Shown here: piece by piece, positions 33,803-40,855 of the stretch | Numbering within the stretch: position 1 is the stretch's first letter | Layout of the letters: the number at the start of each line of letters is the position of its first letter | NCBI RefSeq assembly: GCF_001293775.1 | Contig: NZ_LGLN01000086.1 | Span: forward strand, 118,481 to 159,335 | Length of the DNA: 40,855 nucleotides | Origin: Pseudomonas syringae pv. cilantro | Lineage (GTDB): Bacteria; Pseudomonadota; Gammaproteobacteria; Pseudomonadales; Pseudomonadaceae | Direction of reading: 5' to 3' | Notes under the pieces: model-generated | What the model saw: only the letters and a program-made list of their open reading frames with translations | What the model was told of the DNA's origin: nothing | The model's database searches: none | Program-made: the position numbers and the translations under genes

Positions 33803-33937
33803 GCTGATCTCTCCTTGATGCAAAGGGTGTCGACCGACAGTACGGCCATTGATGCCCTCACTCTACGGCAAACATTCAGACGGAAAGAACAACAATTTCT
33901 GTAGGAGCAGCCTGATCAGACCATAAGCACAGAGAAG

Positions 33938-33966
33938 TTGCCGTGCAGGATACGTCTGCCTATAGT
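33938..33966 (+). promoter_or_regulatory. Candidate sigma-70 promoter of dcyD
   Basis: TTGCCG (33938-33943), 17 bases, TATAGT (33961-33966). The start of transcription would fall about 26 bases before the ATG. Confidence 0.6.
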
Positions 33967-33998
33967 CCGATGACTCTTTACACGGCTTACCTATCACC

Positions 33999-34997
33999 AT
34001 GATCAAACATCAGCTCGCCCGCTTCAATCGTCTGGACCTGATCAGCGCGCCGACGGCCCTGGAGAAACTCGAACGCCTGTCGACGTGGGCCGACCGCGAT
34101 ATTTACATCAAGCGCGATGACACCACGACCCTGGCGCTGGGTGGCAACAAGGCCCGCAAGCTCGAGTACCTGGCCGCCGACGCGCTGGCCCAGGGTGCCG
34201 ACACGTTGATCACTGCTGGCGCGATCCAGTCCAACCACGTGCGCCAGACCGCTGCGCTGGCGGCCAGACTGGGCATGGGCTGCGTGGCCTTGCTGGAAAA
34301 TCCCATCGGCACCGAAGACCCCAACTACCTGCACAACGGCAACCGCCTGCTGCTGGAGCTGTTCGATGCGCGGGTAGAGCTGGTCGAAAACCTCGACAAT
34401 GCCGACGACCAGTTGCACGCACTGGCCGCTCGCCTGCGCTCCAGCGGCAAAAATCCTTACCTGGTGCCGATCGGCGGCTCTAGCCCGATCGGTACTTTGG
34501 GTTACGTGCGCGCTGGTCTGGAACTGGCCGAGCAGATCAAGCAGACCGGCATCGATTTCGCCGCGGTTGTGCTGGCGTCCGGCAGCGCAGGCACGCACAG
34601 CGGTCTGGCATTGGCGCTGGCGCACGAGCTGCCGCAATTGCCGGTCATCGGCGTCACCGTGTCGCGCAGTGAAGAAGCCCAGTTGCCAAAAGTACAAGGC
34701 CTGGCCGAGCGCACCGCCGAGCTGTTGAACATCGCGCTGCCGGAAAGCTTCAAAGTCGAGTTGTGGGACGAATATTTCGCGCCGCGCTATGGCGAGCCGA
34801 ACGCCGGTACGCTGTCGGCGATAAAGCTGGTGGCCAGCCATGAAGGCTTGCTGCTCGACCCGGTCTACACGGGTAAAGCCATGTCCGGCTTGCTGGATGG
34901 CATCGGCCGTCAGCGTTTCAATGACGGGCCGTTGATCTTCCTGCACACCGGCGGCGCGCCTGCGTTGTTTGCGTACCCGGACGCGTTCAGTCATTGA
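33999..34997 (+). CDS. dcyD: D-cysteine desulfhydrase
   Basis: 332 residues, a PLP fold-type II enzyme that splits D-cysteine into pyruvate, sulfide and ammonia. The PLP lysine is Lys51 in LGGNKARKLEYL. The SNHVRQ segment and the glycine-rich phosphate loop (SGSAGTHSG) are intact. ACC deaminase is the close relative that could be confused with it. The next-door cystine transporter and epsC, as in the fliY/dcyD/yecS/yecC set of enterobacteria, favour D-cysteine desulfhydrase. No strong ribosome-binding site precedes the ATG. A separate promoter region lies between it and the transporter genes. Confidence 0.93.
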   Translation: MIKHQLARFNRLDLISAPTALEKLERLSTWADRDIYIKRDDTTTLALGGNKARKLEYLAADALAQGADTLITAGAIQSNHVRQTAALAARLGMGCVALLENPIGTEDPNYLHNGNRLLLELFDARVELVENLDNADDQLHALAARLRSSGKNPYLVPIGGSSPIGTLGYVRAGLELAEQIKQTGIDFAAVVLASGSAGTHSGLALALAHELPQLPVIGVTVSRSEEAQLPKVQGLAERTAELLNIALPESFKVELWDEYFAPRYGEPNAGTLSAIKLVASHEGLLLDPVYTGKAMSGLLDGIGRQRFNDGPLIFLHTGGAPALFAYPDAFSH

Positions 34998-35043
34998 CGC
35001 TCCCGTTATGCCAAACCCATACAGAAAACGCTCTTTTAGTTAT

Positions 35044-35072
35044 TTTTCTTCATAAGCAGTTGGCGATATAGT
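35044..35072 (+). promoter_or_regulatory. Candidate promoter of cystine transporter operon
   Basis: A TATAGT -10 (35067-35072), identical to that of dcyD, has a poor -35 (TTTTCT, 17 bases upstream) set in a T-rich run. A weak -35 with an AT-rich upstream tract would suit an activator such as CysB; that part is inference. Confidence 0.4.
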
Positions 35073-35189
35073 CGCGCCCGGCGGCGCGCGTCACTGCCGT
35101 AATTGCTTGAAAAGAGCTGAATAATCAGCACCAAGTCGCTTCGGTCCGGTCAGAGATGACCAGACACCTCCACACCAACAGGGGCTCGC

Positions 35190-35987
35190 ATGAACATTTC
35201 CGCCATTCGTCGCACGTTTCTTTTTTCGGCACTGAGCCTGATGCTCGGTTCCGGTATCGCCGGGCAAGCCGTGGCCGGTGAGCAACTGCAGAAAATCAAG
35301 GATAGCGGCACGCTGAATGTGGGCCTCGAAGGCACTTATCCACCGTTCAGCTTCGTTGACGAGAAAGGCAAGCTCACCGGCTTTGAGGTTGAACTCTCCG
35401 AAGCGCTGGCCAAAGAGCTGGGTGTGAAAGCCAAGGTGCAACCGTCCAAATGGGACGGTATTCTGGCCGCGCTGGATTCCAAGCGTCTGGACGTGGTGAT
35501 CAACCAGGTCACGATCTCCGACGAGCGCAAGAAAAAATACGATTTCTCCCAGCCCTATACCGTTTCCGGCATTCAGGCACTGGTTCTGAAGAAGAATGCA
35601 GACGCTATCAAATCGGCTCAGGACCTGACCGGCAAAAAGGTCGGCGTGGGCCTGGGCACCAACTATGAGCAGTGGTTGAAGGAAAACGTACCGGGCGCCG
35701 TGGTAAAAACCTACGAAGATGACCCGACCAAGATTCAGGACCTGAGCGTAGGCCGTATCGACGCGATCCTCGTTGACCGACTGGCCGCCCTGGAAATCGC
35801 AGCCAAGACCAAAGGCAAGCTTGCACCCGCTGGCGCTGCATTCTCCCGCCAGGAGTCCGGCATTGCTCTGCGTAAAGGCGAGCCAGAGTTGCAGGCTGCC
35901 ATCAACCAGGCCCTCGACAAGCTGCGCGCCGAGGGCACGCTGAAAAAACTGTCGGAGAAGTACTTCAACGCTGACGTCACCCAATGA
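35190..35987 (+). CDS. tcyJ: Cystine ABC transporter, substrate-binding protein
   Basis: 265 residues. A signal peptide with likely cleavage after Ala29 (AVA-GE) sends it to the periplasm. The mature protein is a family-3 amino-acid-binding protein: LNVGLEGTYPPFSFVDEKGKLTGFEVELSEALAKELG (here in two parts) opens the first lobe, with the ligand-carboxylate Arg in ISDERKKKYDFSQPY. It matches FliY/TcyJ, which binds L-cystine and related sulfur compounds such as diaminopimelate or lanthionine. It is the first gene of tcyJ-tcyL-tcyN; its stop overlaps the permease start (ATGA). Specificity for cystine is inferred from family resemblance and from the neighbouring dcyD. Confidence 0.95.
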   Translation: MNISAIRRTFLFSALSLMLGSGIAGQAVAGEQLQKIKDSGTLNVGLEGTYPPFSFVDEKGKLTGFEVELSEALAKELGVKAKVQPSKWDGILAALDSKRLDVVINQVTISDERKKKYDFSQPYTVSGIQALVLKKNADAIKSAQDLTGKKVGVGLGTNYEQWLKENVPGAVVKTYEDDPTKIQDLSVGRIDAILVDRLAALEIAAKTKGKLAPAGAAFSRQESGIALRKGEPELQAAINQALDKLRAEGTLKKLSEKYFNADVTQ

Positions 35988-36652
35988 TCGAAGAGAGCCT
36001 TCAGCTCGCGCTGGATTCCGCGCCCTTTCTGCTCAAGGGCGCGTACTACACGGTATTCCTCAGCCTGGGCGGGATGTTTTGCGGATTGGTGCTGGGCTTC
36101 GGCCTGGCGCTGATGCGCCTGTCGCGTTTCAAACCGCTGAACTGGCTGGCGCGTATCTACGTGTCATTCTTTCGCGGCACGCCGTTGCTGGTGCAGCTGT
36201 TCCTGATCTATTACGGGCTGCCGGAACTGGGCATCGAACTTGATCCACTGACCGCAGCGCTGATCGGCTTTTCGCTGAACATGGCCGCCTACGCCTGCGA
36301 GATTCTCCGCTCCGCCATCAGCTCCATCGAGCGCGGCCAGTGGGAAGCGGCTGCAAGTATCGGCATGACCCGCTGGCAGACCCTGCGTCGGGCGATCCTG
36401 CCGCAAGCGGCACGCACCGCGCTGCCGCCGTTGGGTAACAGTTTCATTTCGCTGGTCAAGGACACCGCGCTGGCCGCCACCATTCAGGTGCCCGAGCTGT
36501 TCCGCCAGGCGCAGTTGATCACCGCACGCACCTTGGAAATTTTCACCATGTACCTGGCCGCCGCACTGATCTACTGGATCCTTGCCACTGCGCTTTCGTA
36601 CCTGCAAAACAGGCTCGAAGCGAGGGTCAACCGGCATGATCTGGAGTCCTGA
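35984..36652 (+). CDS. tcyL: Cystine ABC transporter, permease
   Basis: 222 residues with about five membrane helices. It is a HisM/YecS-type permease that dimerises to make the cystine channel. The cytoplasmic EAA coupling loop, which docks on the ATPase, is visible as GQWEAAASIGMTRWQTLRRAILPQAAR in two parts (about 117-143). The conserved FFRGTPLLVQLFLIYYGLP segment is in the first half. It overlaps tcyJ by four bases and is followed three bases later by the ATPase gene. Confidence 0.95.
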   Translation: MIEESLQLALDSAPFLLKGAYYTVFLSLGGMFCGLVLGFGLALMRLSRFKPLNWLARIYVSFFRGTPLLVQLFLIYYGLPELGIELDPLTAALIGFSLNMAAYACEILRSAISSIERGQWEAAASIGMTRWQTLRRAILPQAARTALPPLGNSFISLVKDTALAATIQVPELFRQAQLITARTLEIFTMYLAAALIYWILATALSYLQNRLEARVNRHDLES

Positions 36653-36655
36653 CAC

Positions 36656-37399
36656 ATGATCGTGGTTGAAAAACTCACCAAGTCATTCAAAGGCAATCAG
36701 GTGCTCAAGGGCATCGATCTGCGCATCGAGGCTGGCGAAGTCGTTGCCATCATCGGCCCCAGCGGCTCGGGCAAGACCACCCTGCTGCGTTGCCTGAACC
36801 TGCTGGAGACGCCTGACAGCGGCAGGATCAAGGTTGGCGACATCGAGATTGATGGCGCGCGGCCTGTGAGCCAGCAGCAAGGCCTGATCCGCCAGTTGCG
36901 CCAGCAGGTCGGGTTCGTGTTTCAGAACTTCAATCTGTTTCCGCACCGCACTGCGCTGGAGAACGTCATCGAGGGCCCACTGGTGGTCAAGAAGATCGCT
37001 CGCGAAACAGCAGAGGCGCGGGGTCGGCAATTACTCGCCAAAGTCGGCCTGACCGGCAAAGAAGACGCCTACCCGCGCCGACTTTCCGGTGGACAACAGC
37101 AGCGCGTGGCGATTGCCCGGGCGCTGGCGATGGAACCGCAGGTGATTCTGTTCGACGAACCAACGTCGGCGCTGGACCCTGAACTGGTCGGCGAAGTACT
37201 GACCACCATCCGTTCGCTGGCAGAAGAAAAACGCACCATGGTGATCGTCACCCATGAAATGAGCTTTGCACGAGAGGTCGCCAACCGGGTGATCTTCATC
37301 GACAAGGGCGTGATCGTGGAGCAAGGCGAAGCCAAGGCGCTATTTGCCCATCCGCAAGAAGAACGGACCAGGCAGTTTCTGGAGCGCACGCGGGCCTGA
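36656..37399 (+). CDS. tcyN: Cystine ABC transporter, ATP-binding protein
   Basis: 247 residues. It is the ATPase that powers cystine uptake. Walker A GPSGSGKTT is at 34-42, the Q-loop is in VGFVFQNFNLFPH, the ABC signature is LSGGQQQRVAIARA, Walker B is VILFDEPTSALD, and the H-loop is VTHEM. It belongs to the polar amino-acid uptake (GlnQ/YecC) group, as do its partners. It is the last gene of the operon and is followed by a clear intrinsic terminator. Confidence 0.96.
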   Translation: MIVVEKLTKSFKGNQVLKGIDLRIEAGEVVAIIGPSGSGKTTLLRCLNLLETPDSGRIKVGDIEIDGARPVSQQQGLIRQLRQQVGFVFQNFNLFPHRTALENVIEGPLVVKKIARETAEARGRQLLAKVGLTGKEDAYPRRLSGGQQQRVAIARALAMEPQVILFDEPTSALDPELVGEVLTTIRSLAEEKRTMVIVTHEMSFAREVANRVIFIDKGVIVEQGEAKALFAHPQEERTRQFLERTRA

Positions 37400-37416
37400 T
37401 CCTACATTCTTCTTAC

Positions 37417-37451
37417 AAAAAGCAGCCCCGATTCGTCGGCGCTGCTTTTTT
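37417..37451 (+). terminator. Intrinsic terminator of tcyJLN
   Basis: AAAAAGCAGC (37417-37426), 14-base loop, GCTGCTTTTTT (37441-37451). A strong stem with a T tract, 18 bases after the stop. Confidence 0.9.
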
Positions 37452-37972
37452 CTTACATTTCAGAAAGGACTAATCGTTCAGAATCCTTGCTGAGTTCCTG
37501 CGAAATTTTCGGAAAAATCATCGAATTAATGAAACCCGACAAGGGTGCCCTCTCGTCTGGGTAATTCGCGCCAGACGTTTGCAACGCTTGCCGGAAGGCT
37601 GCTTGCGCAGTGCGTTTATCCGTAGAGACGCAGATTCATCACGCATGACACTTTGTAGTAGGACAGTCGTTTACCCGGCAGTAAACAGCTCCAACTATAA
37701 CATGTAGGAATTATCCGTTTTTTCAGTAAAACGTTATTAAGTCGTCGCCTTATATTGACAAGTGCACTCAAAGCACATTAGCTCACTCTAATCGCTCATT
37801 TTGCACATCGCCAAAACTTCAAGCTTAAAACCCTGACAGTTTGTAATGTTTGCCATGACTTGAACATTTAAGGTACTTATCTCGCAGCCTTAAACGGGCT
37901 TTATTTTTTGTTAAACATGGCAACTTATGACGATTCTTTACTTTGATTATTGATTAGCAGGAGCACATTGAT
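37452..37972 (+). promoter_or_regulatory. AT-rich gene-free stretch before tandem-repeat gene
   Basis: About 520 bases without a credible gene, visibly richer in A/T than anything else in the window. It holds a TTGACA at 37755-37760 with no good -10 at standard spacing. It also holds a weak hairpin with T-rich follow-up at about 37888-37912 (AGCC, TTAAAC, GGGCT, then T-rich). AGGAG ends the stretch as the ribosome-binding site of the next gene. Such AT-rich leaders in high-GC genomes often bind MvaT/H-NS-type silencers; that is inference. Confidence 0.5.
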
Positions 37973-38701
37973 ATGAGTCGCACAACTTGCAAAAACAGCC
38001 CTTCGGACCTGCTACCCCCTTCCCTGCCACAGGCCAGCCGGCACGGCATCGGTGTACGTATCGCTTCTAACCTCATGGTTCATGTCGAGCCGTACTGCAA
38101 TATGGATGAAGGCGACCTGATCGAATTGTTCTGGGACGGCTGTTACGTGGCGTCGAAAATTTTAACAGCATCCGACATTTACAACGCTATTGTCCTACGT
38201 GTGCCAGAAAGTTTTCTTCAAAATGGCAAGGCACGAACTTACTACAGAATCATGAAAGTGGGTGGAACACCGCTGACATCACCGTGCCGCAAACTATGGG
38301 TCAAACTGGATGCACCCGGCGGTCGACTGGTCAGCGCGAATGCGGAAGAAAATCAGAGCCTGGCCCCCTTGCATGTCGCGCCTTCGGTAGTGCGACGCGG
38401 ATTATCTCAACGACATCTGGATGCAGGTTTGCCAATGGCCATCGAGCCCTACCTGAACATGGCGGTCCATGACGAAATCACAGTGCGCTGGGGGGATGTG
38501 CGCATGGACCTGCCCCCGCTGACCGCTGAGGACGTAGGCGAGCCTGTCGACCTGGTCATACCACCCGCGCTGATCATGGAGGGCGGTGACGAGCAACTGC
38601 TGGAAGTGACTTACTGCATCATCGACCGGGTCGGAAACAACTCGCTGTGGGCACCGCCACGGGAAATAAGAATCCAGCTACCGGGTGGCCCGGCCCGATG
38701 A
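37973..38701 (+). CDS. Protein with two tandem Ig-like modules, function unknown
   Basis: 242 residues with no signal peptide or membrane helix. Two copies of one module are visible: residues about 33-117 and 150-239. Each has (V/I)EPY-x-NM, an acidic residue, then (L/V)-x-W, LTA-x-D(I/V), a V-L-x-(V/I)P step, a Y-x-I strand, and closes on a (K/R)-x-(L/I)-x-(V/I)-x-L...PGG strand. The strand pattern suggests beta-sandwich (Ig-like) domains. Similar modules occur, from memory, as repeats in Pseudomonas proteins of unknown role. Neighbours (cystine uptake upstream, SfnB downstream) do not explain it. It has its own leader and lies behind a terminator, so it is probably transcribed alone. The start is supported by AGGAG. 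Confidence 0.8.
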   Translation: MSRTTCKNSPSDLLPPSLPQASRHGIGVRIASNLMVHVEPYCNMDEGDLIELFWDGCYVASKILTASDIYNAIVLRVPESFLQNGKARTYYRIMKVGGTPLTSPCRKLWVKLDAPGGRLVSANAEENQSLAPLHVAPSVVRRGLSQRHLDAGLPMAIEPYLNMAVHDEITVRWGDVRMDLPPLTAEDVGEPVDLVIPPALIMEGGDEQLLEVTYCIIDRVGNNSLWAPPREIRIQLPGGPAR

Positions 38702-38839
38702 ATAACGCAGCACTGCCACTCAGGTGCTGAATCGGCGGATGACAAATGCTGTCTATGCTTATTCCAAAAATCGCGTTTTAAAAAATTTGATACACGCTTA
38801 GGGTATATAGACCGGACCACCGGACATCGTGATTTTCCA

Positions 38840-38856
38840 GCCGCATTCACTGCGGC
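38840..38856 (+). promoter_or_regulatory. Hairpin in leader of first SfnB gene
   Basis: GCCGCA (38840-38845) / TGCGGC (38851-38856) with a TTCAC loop, 11 bases before the GAGG ribosome-binding site. It may be a terminator remnant of the upstream gene or a leader structure. Confidence 0.4.
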
Positions 38857-38875
38857 CTATTTCTCCGAGGTTCCG

Positions 38876-40198
38876 ATGGTCCCTTTCACAACTACCCCCG
38901 TGGATAAGCCCAGGGCTACATCGAATGCCGGTGAGCGACGCGAGTCTGATCCGGCGAACGTAACGGCCCACACCGTCACGGCTTCACAAGAGCCAGACGT
39001 CGCTCCTCGCCTGCTACCGGCCTCGGTGTTGCAAAACGATGCCGAGGCCATAACAGCAGCTCATCAACTGGCCGCAACAGCGCGGCTCAATGCCGCCCAT
39101 CGTGACCGGCAACGCGCGTTGCCGTGGGCTGAAATCGAACAGTTCACCCGCAGCGGCCTGGGCAGTATTTCCATCCCGCGGGCCTATGGCGGGCCACAAG
39201 TGTCCTTCGTCACCGTGGCAGAGGTCTTCCGGATCATCTCCGCGGCCGACCCGGCGCTGGGGCAGATCCCGCAAAACCAGTTCGGCATTCTGCACCTGCT
39301 GCACAGCAGCGCCACCGAGCAGCAGAAACGTACGCTGTTCCAGAGCGTGCTGGACGGCTGGCGGATCGGCAATGCCGGGCCTGAACGCGGCACAAAAAAC
39401 ACCCTGGAACTCAAAGCACGGATCACCGCCGACGGCGACCGTTTCATCATCAATGGCCAGAAGTTCTATTCCACCGGCGCCTTGTTTGCGCACTGGGTAG
39501 CGGTCAAGGCGCTGGACGATCAAGGTCGGCAGGTCATGGCCTTCGTCAAACGCGGCACGCCGGGGCTGCGCATTGTCGATGACTGGTCGGGTTTCGGGCA
39601 ACGCACCACGGCGAGCGGCACGGTGTTGCTCGACAATGTGGCAGTAGATGCCGAGCAGGTCGTCGATAACTGGCGTCTGGCGCTGACACCGAACATACAG
39701 GGCGCGGTGTCGCAGCTGATTCAGGCGGCCATCGATGCGGGCATTGCTCGCGGCGCGATCGATGATGCGATTACCTTTGTCCGCGAGAAGTCCCGTCCGT
39801 GGATCGATGCCAAAGTCGAGCGCGCCAGCGACGACCTGTACGTGATCGCCGACATCGGCAAGCTGAAACTCGAACTGCATGCGGCTGAGGCCTTGTTGCG
39901 CAAGGCGGGTCAGGAACTGGATGAGATCAACGCTGCGCCCATCGATGAACACTCGGCCGCGCGCGCGTCGATTGCCGTGGCACGCGCCAAGGTGCTGACC
40001 ACCGAAATCGCCCTGCTGGCCAGCGAGAAGCTGTTCGAGCTGGCGGGCAGCCGCGCAACGCTTGCCGAGTTCAATCTCGACCGCCACTGGCGTAACGCAC
40101 GCGTTCACACCCTGCACGACCCGGTGCGCTGGAAATATCACGCGGTCGGCACCTGGCACCTGAACGGCACCCTGCCCGCTCGCCATTCCTGGATCTGA
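38876..40198 (+). CDS. sfnB: SfnB-family sulfur acquisition oxidoreductase
   Basis: 440 residues, an acyl-CoA-dehydrogenase-fold flavoprotein. The SfnB group takes part in using organic sulfur (dimethyl sulfone or sulfonates) under sulfate limitation, probably as a flavin-dependent monooxygenase fed by a reductase. Family segments are ALPWAEIEQFTRSGLGSISIPRAYGGP (in two parts), ADPALGQIPQNQFG, INGQKFYSTGALFAHW, VDDWSGFGQRTTASGTVLLDNV (in two parts), and the C-terminal DPVRWKYHAVGTWHLNG. About 45 extra residues precede the usual start (LLPASV at 47); they are Thr/Pro/charged and look disordered. GAGG lies at the right distance from the ATG, so the extension is probably translated. A related gene follows 25 bases later. 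Confidence 0.9.
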   Translation: MVPFTTTPVDKPRATSNAGERRESDPANVTAHTVTASQEPDVAPRLLPASVLQNDAEAITAAHQLAATARLNAAHRDRQRALPWAEIEQFTRSGLGSISIPRAYGGPQVSFVTVAEVFRIISAADPALGQIPQNQFGILHLLHSSATEQQKRTLFQSVLDGWRIGNAGPERGTKNTLELKARITADGDRFIINGQKFYSTGALFAHWVAVKALDDQGRQVMAFVKRGTPGLRIVDDWSGFGQRTTASGTVLLDNVAVDAEQVVDNWRLALTPNIQGAVSQLIQAAIDAGIARGAIDDAITFVREKSRPWIDAKVERASDDLYVIADIGKLKLELHAAEALLRKAGQELDEINAAPIDEHSAARASIAVARAKVLTTEIALLASEKLFELAGSRATLAEFNLDRHWRNARVHTLHDPVRWKYHAVGTWHLNGTLPARHSWI

Positions 40199-40223
40199 AC
40201 CAGACCACTGGAGAACACTTTTC

Positions 40224-40855
40224 ATGAGTTTCAACCCACAGGCGCGCGACCATGCTGCGCTGATTACCAGTGACGTTCAGGCCCTGCAGGTGGCGAGCGA
40301 GCTGGCACTGCAGTTCAGGGCCCAAAGCGCCCAGCGCGACCGCGAGCGCCGTTTGCCCCATGCTGAACTCGACCTGTTCAGTCAGTCCGGTTTATGGGGC
40401 ATCAGCGTCCCGAAAGCCTTTGGCGGCGCAGGCGTCTCCAACGTGACGCTGAGCAGGGTGATCCAGCTGATTTCCGAAGCCGACGGCTCGCTGGGGCAGA
40501 TTCCGCAGAACCATTTTTACGCCCTTGAAGTGCTGCGCGTGAACGGCAGCCCACAGCAACAGGCGCGGCTGTATGCCGAGGCGCTGGCGGGCGTGCGTTT
40601 CGGCAATGCGCTGGCCGAACTGGGCACTAAAACGGCACATGACCGTACCACGCGCCTGACCCGCGATGGCGACGGCTATCGCATCAACGGCCGCAAGTTT
40701 TACGCAACCGGCGCGCTGTACGCGCAACGTATCCCCACCTCGGTGGTTGACGACAACGGCGTGCAGCAACTGGCGTTTGTCCCGCATGACAGCGAGGGGC
40801 CGACGGTTATCGATGACTGGAGCGGTTTCGGCCAGCGCACCACTGGCAGTGGCTC
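40224..40855 (+). CDS. SfnB-family oxidoreductase, 3' end beyond window
   Basis: Partial: 210 codons are visible and no stop is reached. The protein starts MSFNPQARDHAALITSDVQ, then follows the same plan as the gene upstream: RLPHAELDLFSQSGLWGISVPKAFGGAG (in two parts), EADGSLGQIPQNHFYALEV, INGRKFYATGALYAQR, and DDWSGFGQRTTGSGS at the edge. It is an acyl-CoA-dehydrogenase-fold flavoprotein likely to act in organosulfur scavenging. It lacks the long N-terminal extension of its neighbour. A GGAG site precedes the ATG, and the 25-base gap to the first copy suggests one transcript. The substrate cannot be read from the sequence. Confidence 0.88.
   Translation, partial: MSFNPQARDHAALITSDVQALQVASELALQFRAQSAQRDRERRLPHAELDLFSQSGLWGISVPKAFGGAGVSNVTLSRVIQLISEADGSLGQIPQNHFYALEVLRVNGSPQQQARLYAEALAGVRFGNALAELGTKTAHDRTTRLTRDGDGYRINGRKFYATGALYAQRIPTSVVDDNGVQQLAFVPHDSEGPTVIDDWSGFGQRTTGSG

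Noticed and set aside
39014..40234. 406-codon minus-strand open frame opposite the first SfnB gene
   Set aside because: Shadow frame; the plus strand carries the flavoprotein motifs.

Overview
The window looks like chromosomal DNA of a fluorescent Pseudomonas, most likely the P. syringae complex. The GC content is high. The gene order phaI - PHA-system gene - ubiE - ubiJ - ubiB - hisI - hisE - tatABC - rsmE - chemoreceptor - opgH/opgG - dtd - pip, followed by DUF2339 - DUF3999 - fbp - lipocalin - hutF/hutC/hutD, is the conserved Pseudomonas backbone as I know it from P. aeruginosa. REP-like repeats of Pseudomonas type sit between genes. The species call is inference from memory; no search was run.

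Layout: 1-534 (minus) holds the 5' end of a phasin gene, cut by the window edge and ending in a suspicious run of 17 C, and a small PHA-granule gene. 678-6784 (plus) is a tight run: ubiquinone biosynthesis (ubiE, ubiJ, ubiB), two histidine enzymes (hisI, hisE), the Tat secretion pore (tatA, tatB, tatC) and an rRNA methylase (rsmE). 6872-10934 holds two tandem HBM-type chemoreceptors, each with its own FliA-like promoter. 11104-15616 (minus) is the opgG-opgH operon for periplasmic glucans (the hrpM locus of P. syringae). 15882-17333 (minus) holds pip and dtd. 17613-20063 is glgP. 20249-24426 is a DUF2339/DUF3999 membrane pair. Then come fbp, a small lipoprotein and a lipocalin. 26740-29595 is a partial histidine-utilisation locus: hutF on minus, diverging from hutC-hutD on plus, with a HutC-like operator between them. 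The hutU/H/I genes are not here; nhaA follows directly. 30928-32834 holds a DUF3455 secreted protein and an ECF sigma/anti-sigma pair.

The right end (32849-40855) is a sulfur block: epsC (serine acetyltransferase, minus), a divergent D-cysteine desulfhydrase, a cystine ABC transporter (tcyJ, tcyL, tcyN), and two SfnB-type flavin oxidoreductases, the second cut by the window edge. Between transporter and SfnB genes lies an AT-rich 573-base stretch leading into a gene of unknown function whose product is two tandem copies of an Ig-like module.

Most of the window is core genome. The least ordinary items are the duplicated-domain protein with its AT-rich leader, the Lys/Ala-rich insertion near the C-terminus of OpgG, the paired FliA-like promoters, the truncated hut locus, and a perfect 26-bp palindrome in front of the phasin gene. 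I found no CRISPR array, tRNA, rRNA, insertion sequence or prophage.
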